Shown here piece after piece: positions 33,501 to 39,469 of a stretch of 64,000 nt of DNA. Every line of letters starts with the position of its first letter. The first letter of the stretch is position 1. The notes below the pieces were generated by a model. That model was not told the origin of the DNA, made no database searches, and saw only the letters and a program-made list of their open reading frames with translations. The translations under genes were made by a program, and so were the position numbers. Origin of the DNA: Dendrophyllia cribrosa (Eukaryota > Cnidaria > Anthozoa > Scleractinia > Dendrophylliidae); NCBI GenBank assembly GCA_024195265.1, contig JAJLRJ010000010.1, forward strand, positions 37,792,709 through 37,856,708, written 5' to 3'.

Positions 33501-35604
33501 CGAAACTAGCGACTTGCAGCAAGTCTAAGTCGCGGTGCCAAGACAAATTATTAAATATAACACAAAGGACTTAAAACAACAACACCAACAACAGGACGTT
33601 ATCTACCATCAGCAATAAGCAGGTTTCTCTCCTGTGCTGTGTCAGTGAACGTTGAACTGATGAATACACGGATGATCCTAACATCGGACGCCTGAAAACC
33701 AAGTTAGAAATTCAAATTAGAAATTCAATTCAAGGCCTACGGTTAGTAGACCAGTATATACCTAATTCAATAAAGGTTGCTTTGACAATTGGTCATTGGT
33801 AATTGGGCATTGGCATTTGGGCATACGGAACACAATGCAATGCTTCGCTTGAGTGATCGCCAAACAATAGCTTTCCAATGCCCAATTACCAATGACCAAA
33901 GCAACCTTTATTGAATTAGGTGTCAATGAACCATCGCCAATATACTAAATGTCGCATTTGTTACCCAAATTTGACATGGTGTTTATGATGACAAAGACCC
34001 AGCCTGTGATTTAAGCGGCCAATGTAGCAGTGCTGTCGAATGATGATTTGCGTTGTAAAGCCCCTTTCCCACATACACGAATTTTCGTACGGTCGATCAC
34101 GATTTTTTAATTTTTAAAAATCGCAATGGCGTCGGGACGAAATTCGTGGTCGACCGTAGCAATTCGTGGTGCGCCTTAATAGACCGTGACGACACCTGAA
34201 AGGACCACGATTTTTTTGACATGTCAAAAAAAATCGTGGTGCATCGTAGCACAAACAATTTTTTAGACAAACGTAACACCTTCGTAGTAACATCGTAGTA
34301 CCACCGTAGCGTTGCCGTGGTCGACCGCAACAGCATCTTGGTGATTCGCGCGCAAATTGCCACGGTAGACAGCGATTTTTAAAAATTCCAAAATCGTGAT
34401 CGACCGTACGAAAATTCGCGTATGTGGGAAAAGGGGCTTAAAACTTGGGTCTAAGATACCTTTGATGCACGTTAGAGATGCGTCCGCTGACACAACTTGC
34501 AAGTGTCGAAGATAGTCGTGCAAATTTGTCCTCTTTGATGCGAATTAAACGTGACTGAGGCCGAGTTATCGTGCAGTAAAACGGAGAAAACAAAAATGTT
34601 TTTCAGTGATGCGTGACACTCTGGTTAAATCCTAAAGTAAAAAGGTTTAAATCTTTTAAAAAGAGTCAATCGTGCAGTAAGCTACACAACGATTTTCGAA
34701 ATCACGATCTACAAACTCTTACTCAGGGACTGTTACCGCCCGCTGCTTTGGTGTTTTTTTAATGACATTTTCTTTTTAGCTATTGTCTCATCGTTGCACA
34801 ATTGTTTAATTTCTACCACGTGCCACTTAACGCCACCGATCAAGCGATACTTATACTTGCGTAAAAAATCACCTTAGTTTGTAGTGTTTTTCCACTCAGA
34901 AGTTCTTTCATCATGTTTTCCTCGAGAGGAAAAGGTTCAAAGTCCACCAAGTTTTTCTCCAGGAGCTCTTTCCACTTGCCACGTTCATGTCTCGTCTCCG
35001 GCCACAAAGTTTCAATTGTAAGCTTTTTCCCCTCTGCCGAAAATTAAAATCAGTAAAATTATCATTCGAGGTATTTTCATGCTTTTTGATCGGTTGAGAG
35101 GCCATTACTCGACCTCGTCCCCAGCTCCTTCTCGGCTTTGAAAATGGCGGGCCGGGCGTAGGCTGCCAAAATACTCCAAGGATTGTGCTCCAAGCATTTT
35201 GTCACGTGGCACATGATGAAACGGTGTTTTTGGAGGTTTTCCATTGGTAGCCGTGTTTGTTTTCTGGTAATCTGAAACCGTTTTTCAAACGAAACGAAGA
35301 TATTTCATCATGTTTTACGCGATAAAATGCTTCACGATTTCCCGCCATTTTGAAAGCGAGAAGGCCCTGGGGACGAGGTTTAACAAACCTACATTCTCGT
35401 CCCAAATACTCCACGTTTCGTTATGAGAGAAGACAAAACAGAGGGTCTGGGAGCGAGAATGACTGGCAACGGACACAAACCTTGAACCGCGCCTTGTTTT
35501 GCCATGGCTGCCGCTGCCTTGAGCTTACTGCGTGCGGGCTTGAGTTGACGTTTGTTATCCTTCGTCTTCCCTTCAGAAGTTGATTTTGACGCTCCGCTTC
35601 CCAT
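3432..35604 (-). CDS. DUF4062-NACHT-WD40 repeat protein (NWD1/NWD2/TEP1-like), 39 exons
   Basis: Thirty-nine exons, found by AG/GT boundaries and matching codon phase, give about 1715 codons, close to the size I recall for NWD-type proteins. Order: N-terminal tail with MGSGAS, DUF4062 (RVFISSTFTD ... MRWGI), NACHT ATPase with Walker A GPSGSGKTS (about residues 430-438) and Walker B LVLFLDSLDQL (about 516-526), a helical region, WD repeats from about 921, a non-WD insert (about 1143-1287), then more WD repeats to a TGA at 3434-3432. Known relatives are cytosolic STAND-type ATPases that act as scaffolds or sensors; the specific role here is unknown. Two flaws: an in-frame TAG in exon 7 (30681-30679), and a phase break between exons 28 and 29. 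Almost all other junctions are consistent, so the gene is either recently damaged or contains sequence errors. Exons are listed in the block entries below. Confidence 0.85.
4310..4612 (-). mobile_element. tRNA-derived SINE (family V), interrupted by a MITE
   Basis: The left piece (agtaacgtttcttgt, 4324-4337) and right piece (gaaacaacacgacggcagag onward, 4520-4610) match successive parts of the SINE seen intact at 57540-57790. On the minus strand the tRNA-like head lies at the 4610 end. The 174-bp family A MITE sits between the pieces. Confidence 0.65.
4342..4515. mobile_element. 174-bp TTAA-flanked MITE (family A, copy 2) inside a SINE
   Basis: Same inverted ends as 3036-3205, bordered by TTAA at 4338-4341 and 4516-4519. 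Internal sequence is closely similar to copy 1, including the GATTGGTTGCACGCATTCAA segment. Confidence 0.85.
4742..5190 (+). mobile_element. Inverted dimer of a tRNA-derived SINE (GGCTTGATAGCTC family)
   Basis: The left arm (about 4748-4876) is a near-perfect inverted copy of 4885-5003, sharing gaggatcacaaatttcactc and gagtatccgcagtt. A tRNA-like head at 5046-5117 is followed by the same tail (ttcaggttgctttttcaact, then the gaggatcac segment) to about 5190. This reads as two or three SINE copies, one inverted, in the last intron of the large minus-strand gene. Palindrome formation may reflect tandem insertion. Confidence 0.65.
5046..5117 (+). tRNA. tRNA-like SINE head, not a functional tRNA gene
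   Basis: A cloverleaf can be drawn: acceptor GGCTTGA/TCAAGCC, D-arm GCTC/GAGC, T-arm with TTCGAAT loop. The anticodon loop CCTGTAT has C in place of the universal U33, and the anticodon stem has a mismatch. The SINE tail follows directly. It supplies A and B box promoter elements to the SINE; decoding function is unlikely. Confidence 0.5.
5687..5866. repeat. Short inverted-repeat element with G-rich interior
   Basis: Ends gtcgtggatccag and ctagatccgccac are imperfect inverted repeats around runs of G. The string gatctagggg followed by poly-G recurs near 39331, suggesting a family carrying G homopolymers. Confidence 0.35.
6258..6295. repeat. Poly-G tract
   Basis: G homopolymer interrupted by single T, in an intron of gene 2. 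Confidence 0.85.
6405..6545 (+). repeat. Dispersed repeat, paired with 53205-53345
   Basis: The stretch around aaactttaaacagtgaaaat, followed by gacaaccttaacttttaa, is nearly identical to 53205-53345 in the same orientation, about 47 kb away. It is noncoding and its class is unknown. Confidence 0.7.
6940..7130 (+). mobile_element. Decayed tRNA-derived SINE
   Basis: A B-box-like ctggttcgaatcccag lies at 6999-7014, followed by a body with gcctgagtttgttgttgctt and gttgagaggttgtttttgcc. The A-box half is degraded. Assigned from the B box and from a body sequence I recall as common in coral SINEs. Confidence 0.45.
7207..7240. repeat. Poly-C tract
   Basis: C homopolymer with single-base interruptions, intron of gene 2. 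Confidence 0.85.
7955..8935 (+). repeat. CAGTCGAACC-type DNA element with AAGCGACCACC repeats (copy 1)
   Basis: The left end, CAGTCGAACC after TA, resembles pogo/Tigger-type termini. It is followed by five or more copies of cctaagcgaccacctct (7970-8085) and a body that reappears at 42500-42990: tccagtcaaatcactatagt, tggtttgaattcttctatta, acagatgcaaactgaat, and cattgaaattactacaggtt near 8888. No transposase. The right end is not resolved. Confidence 0.55.
8640..8790 (+). repeat. Dispersed repeat (TGACTTGCTCGCACGCG family)
   Basis: Contains cgtgacttgctcgcacgcgt and ttcccgcgcttggcg. The complement appears at 46975-47130 and a weaker relative at 22880-23100. Confidence 0.5.
9598..9621. repeat. 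Poly-G tract
   Basis: Uninterrupted G run of more than 20 bases in an intron of gene 2. Confidence 0.9.
10035..10235. repeat. Repeat with direct and inverted GATACAACC units
   Basis: A 37-bp unit containing aaattagatacaaccactcg is repeated twice in tandem (10144-10217). gtatcggcctatacaatcac at 10040 is echoed by gtatcggcctatacag at 10218. Probably a MITE or satellite remnant. Confidence 0.5.
10613..11546 (+). mobile_element. About 0.93-kb element with 29-bp inverted termini and a remnant ORF
   Basis: gcatggttcaattcctacag (10613) and its complement ending at 11546 form long inverted termini. The interior holds repeated cccgggggtgggga motifs on both sides and a plus-strand ORF at 10995-11297 (100 aa). 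Its C-terminal half (ECCLSVDDVKCWKEHI, then a basic RKRGAMKAKETRAKKK tail) looks like real, formerly coding sequence, and a second short frame (MTQQADFFARKSL) precedes it. A fragment of the same terminus is at 17948-17980. Likely a decayed transposon; the protein family is not recognised. Confidence 0.5.
11868..12030 (-). mobile_element. tRNA-derived SINE (GGCTTGATAGCTC family), minus
   Basis: On the minus strand: gttggcttgatagctcagc, then gtggatagagtgttgtacc (A-box region). A second head fragment, ttggcttgatagttcat, lies at the other end, about 110 bp away. Related to the copy at 5046. Confidence 0.6.
12855..13000 (+). repeat. Dispersed repeat (TCAATTATGGAGAC family), copy 1
   Basis: gtcaattatggagac, gtgtagttctaacttt, and aaaatgaaatttgagatttt occur in the same order at 61409-61560. 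Confidence 0.65.
13018..13092 (-). mobile_element. tRNA-like SINE head remnant
   Basis: On the minus strand: tttagctcaattggtggggc (A box), then aagttcaaatcccatcggga (B box). Spacing is tRNA-like but stem pairing is degraded. Confidence 0.5.
14958..15126. mobile_element. 169-bp palindromic MITE with TA flanks
   Basis: Long inverted termini: GGCCATTTCCGAGTT at the left and the complement of AACTCGAAAATGGCC at the right, extending through cctcgttgtcaaagcgaggc. TA flanks at 14956-14957 and 15127-15128. In an intron of gene 2. Confidence 0.8.
15518..15912. repeat. Minisatellite of AACGGGTAACGGGATA-like units
   Basis: About 395 bp of imperfect repeats of aacgggtaacgggata with actaac or gcaataagaa spacers. 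It abuts the splice acceptor of gene 2 exon 30 (AG at 15517-15516), whose minus-strand pyrimidine tract (CCCGTTACAG) is itself a unit variant. ORFs across it are repeat artefacts. Confidence 0.9.
16030..18869 (-). CDS. Gene 2 exons 25-29: non-WD beta-rich insert in the propeller region
   Basis: Exons: 18784-18869, 18295-18390, 17736-17852, 17525-17573, 16030-16114. The sequence is Gly/Asp rich with alternating strands (GGLFTGHYEMEF, FWDDGTVDGEG, DYTIRGTYDVASGTMKF, TWELTFGEDTFVVI, WAGTFKGTIDMTL) and lacks FSPDG/WD signatures. It may be a small beta-barrel (calycin- or lipocalin-like); I cannot name the family. Exon 28 ends in phase 2 but exon 29 needs a single upstream base, so an exon is missing, a non-canonical site is used, or there is an indel. 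Exon 28 uses a GAG acceptor and is the least certain. Confidence 0.65.
16420..17284. mobile_element. 865-bp pogo/Tigger-like non-autonomous element
   Basis: TA-flanked ends CAGTTAAACCTC (16420) and the complement CAGTCGAACCAC (ending 17284). The interior is built of GTCCGTAATAAAGAGG-type motifs and holds a tandem duplication of about 198 bp (starting 16868 and 17066). No transposase frame. It lies in the intron where the codon phase of gene 2 breaks. Confidence 0.7.
17948..18195 (+). repeat. Fragments of two dispersed elements
   Basis: 17948-18000 matches the left terminus of the 10613 element (gcatggttcaattcc, then poly-C and ccgggggtggg). 18065-18215 matches the flanks of the nested insert at 26604-27150 (aattaaccgtcgtg, cctataatttgatcatttga, actcattaaacctattg) and acts as its empty-site paralogue. 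Confidence 0.65.
18660..18730 (-). pseudogene. Relic duplicate of gene 2 exon 25
   Basis: The minus strand has ATACCTGG-GGGT...GGGCA.TATGAA.TGGAATTCC, matching exon 25 (IPGGLFTGHYEMEF) with substitutions and single-base indels that break the frame. No splice donor is aligned. It looks like a decayed tandem exon copy. Confidence 0.55.
18973..19265. repeat. Tandem repeat, 102-bp period, about 2.9 copies
   Basis: Units start at 18973, 19075 and 19177 and share tataactgcaaggaagcac, atcccctcggtatgg and ccttacgcatgcgcacaa. Copies are over 90% alike, so amplification is recent. Confidence 0.9.
19639..22582 (-). CDS. Gene 2 exons 20-24: first WD repeat block
   Basis: Exons: 22372-22582, 21429-21562, 20259-20356, 20088-20168, 19639-19779. 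WD signatures: IVFSPNGRHICCGTD with LTIWDVETG, VLYSPDGSHVACG with VRILDSTTG, MDFSPDGKFLAVGY with IVIWDAENC, LRFTPNGRYLWSVEE with HKTWDAQ. These are the blades of a beta-propeller, usually a protein-binding surface. Confidence 0.9.
20437..20485. repeat. (GAT)n microsatellite
   Basis: Repeats of atgatgatg in an intron of gene 2. Confidence 0.85.
20800..21310. repeat. Degenerate repeat with CTTTGATCACC/CCTTTGCCACC motifs
   Basis: Several direct and inverted cctttgatcacc, aaggtg and cctttgccacc strings without clean boundaries. Starts with an AAGCGGCCA motif like the 7955 element. Confidence 0.35.
23252..25699 (-). CDS. Gene 2 exons 14-19: helical region between NACHT and WD repeats
   Basis: Exons: 25522-25699, 25055-25263, 24757-24862, 24597-24672, 23872-23986, 23252-23470. 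Characteristic strings are NHALGYLTVAKFGLT, LSCDDEVLNDVYEWW, PPIRRLPPLLWVRI and STIAEYFIGRW, as in NWD-type proteins. Exon 18 (LKNRQYNMRKLTELP ...) was placed because it alone restores the phase between exons 17 and 19, giving the junction FLE-AKCKVG. Confidence 0.85.
23704..23762. repeat. C-rich simple repeat
   Basis: Imperfect ccccctcccccct array in an intron of gene 2. Confidence 0.8.
24182..24250. repeat. Perfect hairpin
   Basis: ggtgtccaattacagctatc is followed after a short TTTTTG loop region by its complement. A foldback MITE core, or strong secondary structure in transcripts. Confidence 0.75.
24433..24526. repeat. Short inverted-repeat element
   Basis: gtacaattcaggggtaat and the complement of attactccctgaattgtac bound about 85 bp. 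Confidence 0.6.
25788..25810. repeat. Poly-C tract
   Basis: C homopolymer just upstream (transcript sense) of exon 14 of gene 2. Confidence 0.85.
25985..27485. mobile_element. 1.5-kb TTAA-flanked element carrying a nested MITE
   Basis: Inverted ends AGGTCAAATGAACCAAAAA at the left and TTTTTGGTTCATTTAATTTG...ACCT at the right, each bordered by TTAA (25981-25984, 27486-27489), as in piggyBac-type elements. No transposase recognised. A 547-bp MITE is nested inside. Confidence 0.75.
26604..27150. mobile_element. 547-bp nested MITE (TTCTTGGTTTTCACGTGACG ends)
   Basis: Ends TTCTTGGTTTTCAC...TGACGTCA and complement, with TA on each side. The flanks, read across, match the uninterrupted cctataatttgatcatttga at 18134, which shows the pre-insertion state. 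Confidence 0.8.
27490..27800. repeat. CAACATTGTTG-rich repeat
   Basis: Repeated direct and inverted caacattgttg/aacaatgttg and two cggctaaacgcc strings (27495, 27551). Element boundaries are unclear. Confidence 0.4.
27862..28812 (-). CDS. Gene 2 exons 11-13: NACHT ATPase domain
   Basis: Exons: 28702-28812, 28236-28607, 27862-27999, all phase 0. Walker A (GPSGSGKTS) is in exon 11. Walker B (LVLFLDSLDQL) and a sensor-like VKIVVSTLP are in exon 12, and the winged-helix start (LLESWLKDSKRNLTASQM) is in exon 13. All nucleotide-binding residues expected for a P-loop NTPase are present, so the domain looks functional if translated. Confidence 0.9.
29249..30961 (-). CDS. Gene 2 exons 6-10: linker between DUF4062 and NACHT, with premature TAG
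   Basis: Exons: 30859-30961, 30608-30754, 30205-30364, 29564-29718, 29249-29414. Exon 6 starts GFRPFPSRIEASEFE. Exon 7 carries WFDLNTNLVPETYML, then a TAG at 30681-30679, then resumes in the same frame with WDIFEKLQMTLRKAS. Exon 8 has WYTVSVTEEEVHRGLL, as in the family. Exon 7 is 147 nt with phase 2 at both ends, so skipping it would keep the frame and remove the stop. Confidence 0.8.
31515..31705 (+). repeat. Direct duplication, copy 1 (pair at 32148-32325)
   Basis: aaaacacgtctgaag, acaacaaaggagg-like, gtgatgcgag and tttgaatttgcgcccgcgtt occur in the same order 630 bp further on. Confidence 0.6.
32148..32325 (+). repeat. Direct duplication, copy 2
   Basis: aaaaacacgtctgaag through ttcgaatttgcgcccacgtt, diverged from 31515-31705. 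In an intron of gene 2. Confidence 0.6.
32644..35604 (-). CDS. Gene 2 exons 1-5: N-terminus and DUF4062
   Basis: Exons: 35481-35604, 34873-35033, 33607-33691, 32962-33043, 32644-32699, with phases 1, 0, 1, 2, 1 at the junctions. ATG at 35604 was chosen over the upstream in-frame ATG at 35616 because MGSGAS fits the N-myristoylation consensus (Gly2, Ser6); the acylation is inferred. Exon 3 encodes ASDVRIIRVFISSTFTD, exon 4 VYPYLKLFGRKYGFEF ... MRWGIRE, and exon 5 ECQKESQGINYVVFLCDKYG. Together these match the DUF4062 pattern preceding NACHT in NWD1-like proteins. The basic, Lys/Ala-rich first exon looks disordered. Confidence 0.85.
33761..33920. mobile_element. 160-bp palindromic MITE
   Basis: cctaattcaataaaggttgc and complement form inverted termini that extend about 45 bp. 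Intron 2 of gene 2. Confidence 0.75.
34060..34436. mobile_element. 377-bp MITE with long inverted termini
   Basis: gcccctttcccacatacacg and complement, then cgtacggtcgatcacgattt mirrored. The flanks TAAA/TTAA fit a decayed TTAA duplication. The interior has several ccgtagtaccaccgtagc-like strings. Confidence 0.75.
35113..35378. mobile_element. 266-bp MITE (CCTCGTCCCCAG ends)
   Basis: CCTCGTCCCCAG...CTTCTCG...AAAATGGCGGG, with the complement at the other end. A related copy is at 45840-46290, and terminal fragments are at 6565-6610 and 63072-63126. In intron 1 of gene 2. Confidence 0.75.
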
Positions 35605-35940
35605 GCTTGTTTTCAATGAGTCGTTGACAAAAAATCCAAAATGAATTGAGTTGGGATCATAAGTTGGGATAATCCATCAATGGAGAGTGCTTTTAACTAA
35701 ACTAATAATAACAGAGAATGTCAGTGATAAAAAAAGGTACAACTGCTGAGTGAAAAAGATTTGAAAGACAAAGACAAAACAAAGAAACGTTAGGTGAATT
35801 TAATTGATATACTGATAATAACTGACCGATTTTGCTGAAGGCGACATTGTGCTCTGGGCACAGAGTCTAGACTGTTTCGTGTGGACCGAGGTCAGACAAC
35901 TTAGTCAATAAGTATTTTATCAGCGTCCAATTTGGAGGCC

Positions 35941-36207
35941 TTACGCTTTTGTAGCAGGGCCGTACGGCTTTTTCTGGCCCCGCTCGCGCTTATGCATACG
36001 GCCCTCATAGTCCTCATACGGGTATTTTAAAAGCAGTTTCGAAACTAACTCATTTAGAGGGAAAAGTGAAAAAAATAAAACCATAAAAGCTAGCCAAAAT
36101 GAAAGGAATACCAGCCATGGATAACGGCGGTCGACTGACTGTGTCAGTTCCGTGACCCATGATGCAACGCGATAGTAATACGAGATTGACGATTGTATTA
36201 AAAACAC
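35941..36207 (-). CDS. Possible small single-pass membrane protein ORF, 88 aa
   Basis: The ORF has one hydrophobic stretch (WLVFLSFWLAFMVLFFSLF, about residues 31-49), an acidic YPYEDYEGR segment and a basic C-terminus (HKRERGQKK). Start codon context and family are not recognised, and a second frame overlaps. Could be chance or 5' UTR of gene 2. Confidence 0.2.
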   Translation of the reverse strand: MFLIQSSISYYYRVASWVTELTQSVDRRYPWLVFLSFWLAFMVLFFSLFPLNELVSKLLLKYPYEDYEGRMHKRERGQKKPYGPATKA

Positions 36208-37616
36208 GGATGGTATTACACCTTACCAGATTAAAGTACACTATACCAGAATTATCAAAATTTTAAGGGAAAGGCGCTTTTGAAAATGATATTCGAAGCC
36301 ATTCAATGTCTTGCCTGACTAAGTGTTGTTTACAGAGGTCACGATCTAAATCCATGCTGATAAGTACAGCTACAACGCATTCAAATGTTTCTCTCTTGGT
36401 TGTGCAGATTGTTCTACTAAAAGTATTTTCTTAAAAATGAAATTCAGTTAAGGAAAACTCATAATCTTGAATACCTAAGTAAAATATGAACTACGATATA
36501 TTTTCCTGTTTATATAATCACCGTTGCTATACAAACAGATGTCAATAAAGAAAGATTTTATAAAATATAAATGTAAATCAAGTAAACTGAACGTTATCGA
36601 TTTATAAGCAACCTTCGAATAGAAAATTTTTAATGATATATATGTTAACAACAGAGTTTAAGTTTTTTTACAACATATAGCGTTGTTTAAGAAGTACAAC
36701 TTACCCAGATAAACGCACCTTTTGGGTTCAATTGTTCGTCCGTAGCAAAGGCCGCGTTATCAATGTTGCGTGACAAGAGCAATTACCATTCGAATGCAGT
36801 GTACATGCCGGATTACACGGAACAACAATAGCTAACAATTTTAATATTCCGATTGATAACCTTGTCACGTTTGCATTGTGTAACTCTCAATAATTATTTT
36901 CAATCGGTTTAAGTAAAATTGCAAATTGCTCGATTCAGGAGCGCATTGCTGATCACCTGAAGACATGGTGCCCCTGATCGGGCGCTTGATCGTGTCTGCA
37001 CTATTGAAATACTGCAATCGCCCAAACTGATGTCCCCCAGTCTCATCTTCTTAGTTTGCAATATATTTTTATCGTTGTATATCCTGATAGTTACCTCTAA
37101 TCAGATAAACTATATATACCTCACAGTGACTCGGGGGATATATAAAAAATGATTTTTTTTAGAATGGCTATGGTTGGCACCGTACACCATAAAATGAGAT
37201 GCTGACACCAGCATTCAACAGCCGGCTGCTTTATGTTTTACTGCTAGATCACTTGAATCACTGACTAATTTGACCTCACTGATCACTATCTTGCCCTGTG
37301 TCATACTGGTCCAAATAAGATCTGATCCAATGGAGGATCCGCCCGGGGCGGTTACCTGACCAAAGAACCTGTTTTCATAATACATTTTCGACAAAGTAAT
37401 TTGGTCGATAATTTATCGCCTTTCATCAGAAGGTGCCAATCAAGGTATTTTCGAAAATCACCTTTTAATCGCCAGTCCGATATGTAACAAAAAATCTTAA
37501 TGACGTTCAAATGAGTTTCAGTGTTAATGCCCGAATGTTTTTACGCGTTTTGCGCGCGGCAATCGCGCGAGATTTCCCTCTACATTTCCCAGAATTCCTA
37601 GTAATCTTTGCTTGTT

Positions 37617-37630
37617 GTTGCTAAGGCAAC
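37617..37630. promoter_or_regulatory. RFX X-box motif upstream of gene 3
   Basis: GTTGCTAAGGCAAC is a near-palindromic match to the RFX consensus GTTRCCATGGYAAC half-sites. It lies 185 bp upstream of the gene 3 ATG. RFX factors drive ciliary genes (established knowledge), which suits a TMEM232-like, sperm-flagellum-related product. Confidence 0.55.
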
Positions 37631-37814
37631 CCCAACAGCAATATGGCGGACTGATAGGATCAAAATGGCAAAATAGAGTTTTCTTGTTTTAACCAGTGAA
37701 AACAATACGAAAGGGACACAACTGGCGAAGTTTAGAAACCAGTTTAGTCAGTTGATAGACAAGGATCGTTTGAGAAAGATTAAGTAGCGAGAAGGACCAA
37801 AATTACGCGAAATA

Positions 37815-39383
37815 ATGCCCGTGGAACGTGTGCCAGTGGTTCACAAATTTGGGATTATCTCTCATACTCAACGCCTGGAATTAGAAGACAGACTTACTAA
37901 AAAGTCTCAAGCCACTGAACCTCCGCGTACGTTTTCTAGAACAAGGTGAGAAAATATTTCTAATTCTTTTCTGACCTTCTTTCGGTATTTCACAATAAAT
38001 TTTGTACAATGTAAGCATAAATATAAGTTATAGACTTAAGTACTTAAACGATTTGCGCATGCATTATTATATTTTGATTAATGTAAGCTTTATATGATGA
38101 TGATGATGTGAGTGTCGGACAGAAAAGCAACAAAAATTGAGTGTCTTTTTTTGTCTTTTTAGAAGAATACCATATGAAGTCACAGAAGATTTTATTGCTA
38201 AGGTAAATGTTATCGAATGTGATAATAAAAAAATATTAACATGAAAATTAATTAAACCTTTCGTAATTTTCTGATATAATTTAGCTACAGTACTTGAACT
38301 TGTCTTCTAAAGAATTAAATTTATTCATATTGTTTTTAGTTCAATGATAGCAATGAAGAAGACAGAAGGGAACTTGAAGGATTTGCTCTGAAAATGATCT
38401 CCAGAGCTAAGGTAAATTAACATTAAAGTATTTATCCAGTTTCTATTTATGCCAGTCTGCATTCCATGTGGGTTACACTGGAGAACTTCAGCGTGGGTTT
38501 AAAAAGCCTGTGGTGTACTATTGCAGTCTTTGGTGTATTCTGGCATATGTAAATTGATCATTGGGTAAAATTGACTAATAGCTCCCCAAAAATCTGTCAG
38601 CTGTCTGTTGGTAAAGTGTTGGCCAACAGTTTACCGACAGTCAGCCGACAGTCTATTGACAGATTACCCACAGATACTTGTTAACAGACCAAACTCAAAC
38701 AATACTGTAACCAGGCTCTATTGAAGAATAGACATTAAATACCAGTAAACATACTGACTTGTCTTACCTTGTTAAGTTTGAACTCATACAATCGCATTGG
38801 CATAGATTTTGAAAGCCATTGCATGGTGTTAATCTTCAGCATGGGATTCACATGGAGTGCATACTGATATCTAAGACATACAAAACTACAAAGACAACTT
38901 TCATGTTTGTGAAATTAGTCCAAGTTTACTGCTGCCAGTAAAAAAAAACCAATGGTGAAATATTTCTTTTTGCAGAGAAGAGCTGGCATTCTGGCGGGAG
39001 GTAAAGGGGATCATGTTGACCTGGGTAAATCATGGACAGAACTTGGATTGTTGGCTCAGTGTACAAGCAGAGTAATACAAGAAGGTTAGAGACATAAAAA
39101 ATATTTTTAAGTTCACTTGGTGATGAGTTCTTAGCAACCCGAAGTATTTAAAGATTGAATGAAGCCTTGCTTAACTGTGTCCAAGATAAATTTCAATGAA
39201 GATATAAAATTCAACAAATATTAAATTAACATAATTTATTTCATTACAGAAGCTCTGGAGTTACTTATCGCCTCCTTAGGACATGCTCCTCCTGCAGTTG
39301 ATCAACTCCCCAGGTAAGTTACCAGTAGCAGATCTAGGGGTGGGGGGGGGGGGGGAGGAGGGGGGGAGCCTGGCTCCCCCCCC

Positions 39384-39469
<86 letters not shown>

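Larger units (their letters stand above)
35605..37814. promoter_or_regulatory. Divergent intergenic region between genes 2 and 3
   Basis: Head-to-head starts leave 2.2 kb that must hold both promoters and 5' UTRs. The only recognised site is the X-box at 37617. An 88-codon ORF on the minus strand is listed separately. Splice junctions of untranslated 5' exons cannot be excluded. Confidence 0.6.

Noticed and set aside
32944..33528. Longest open frame in this part of the window (194 codons, plus strand)
   Set aside because: It runs antisense across gene 2 exon 4, whose minus-strand product fits DUF4062. No motif or splice support on the plus strand.
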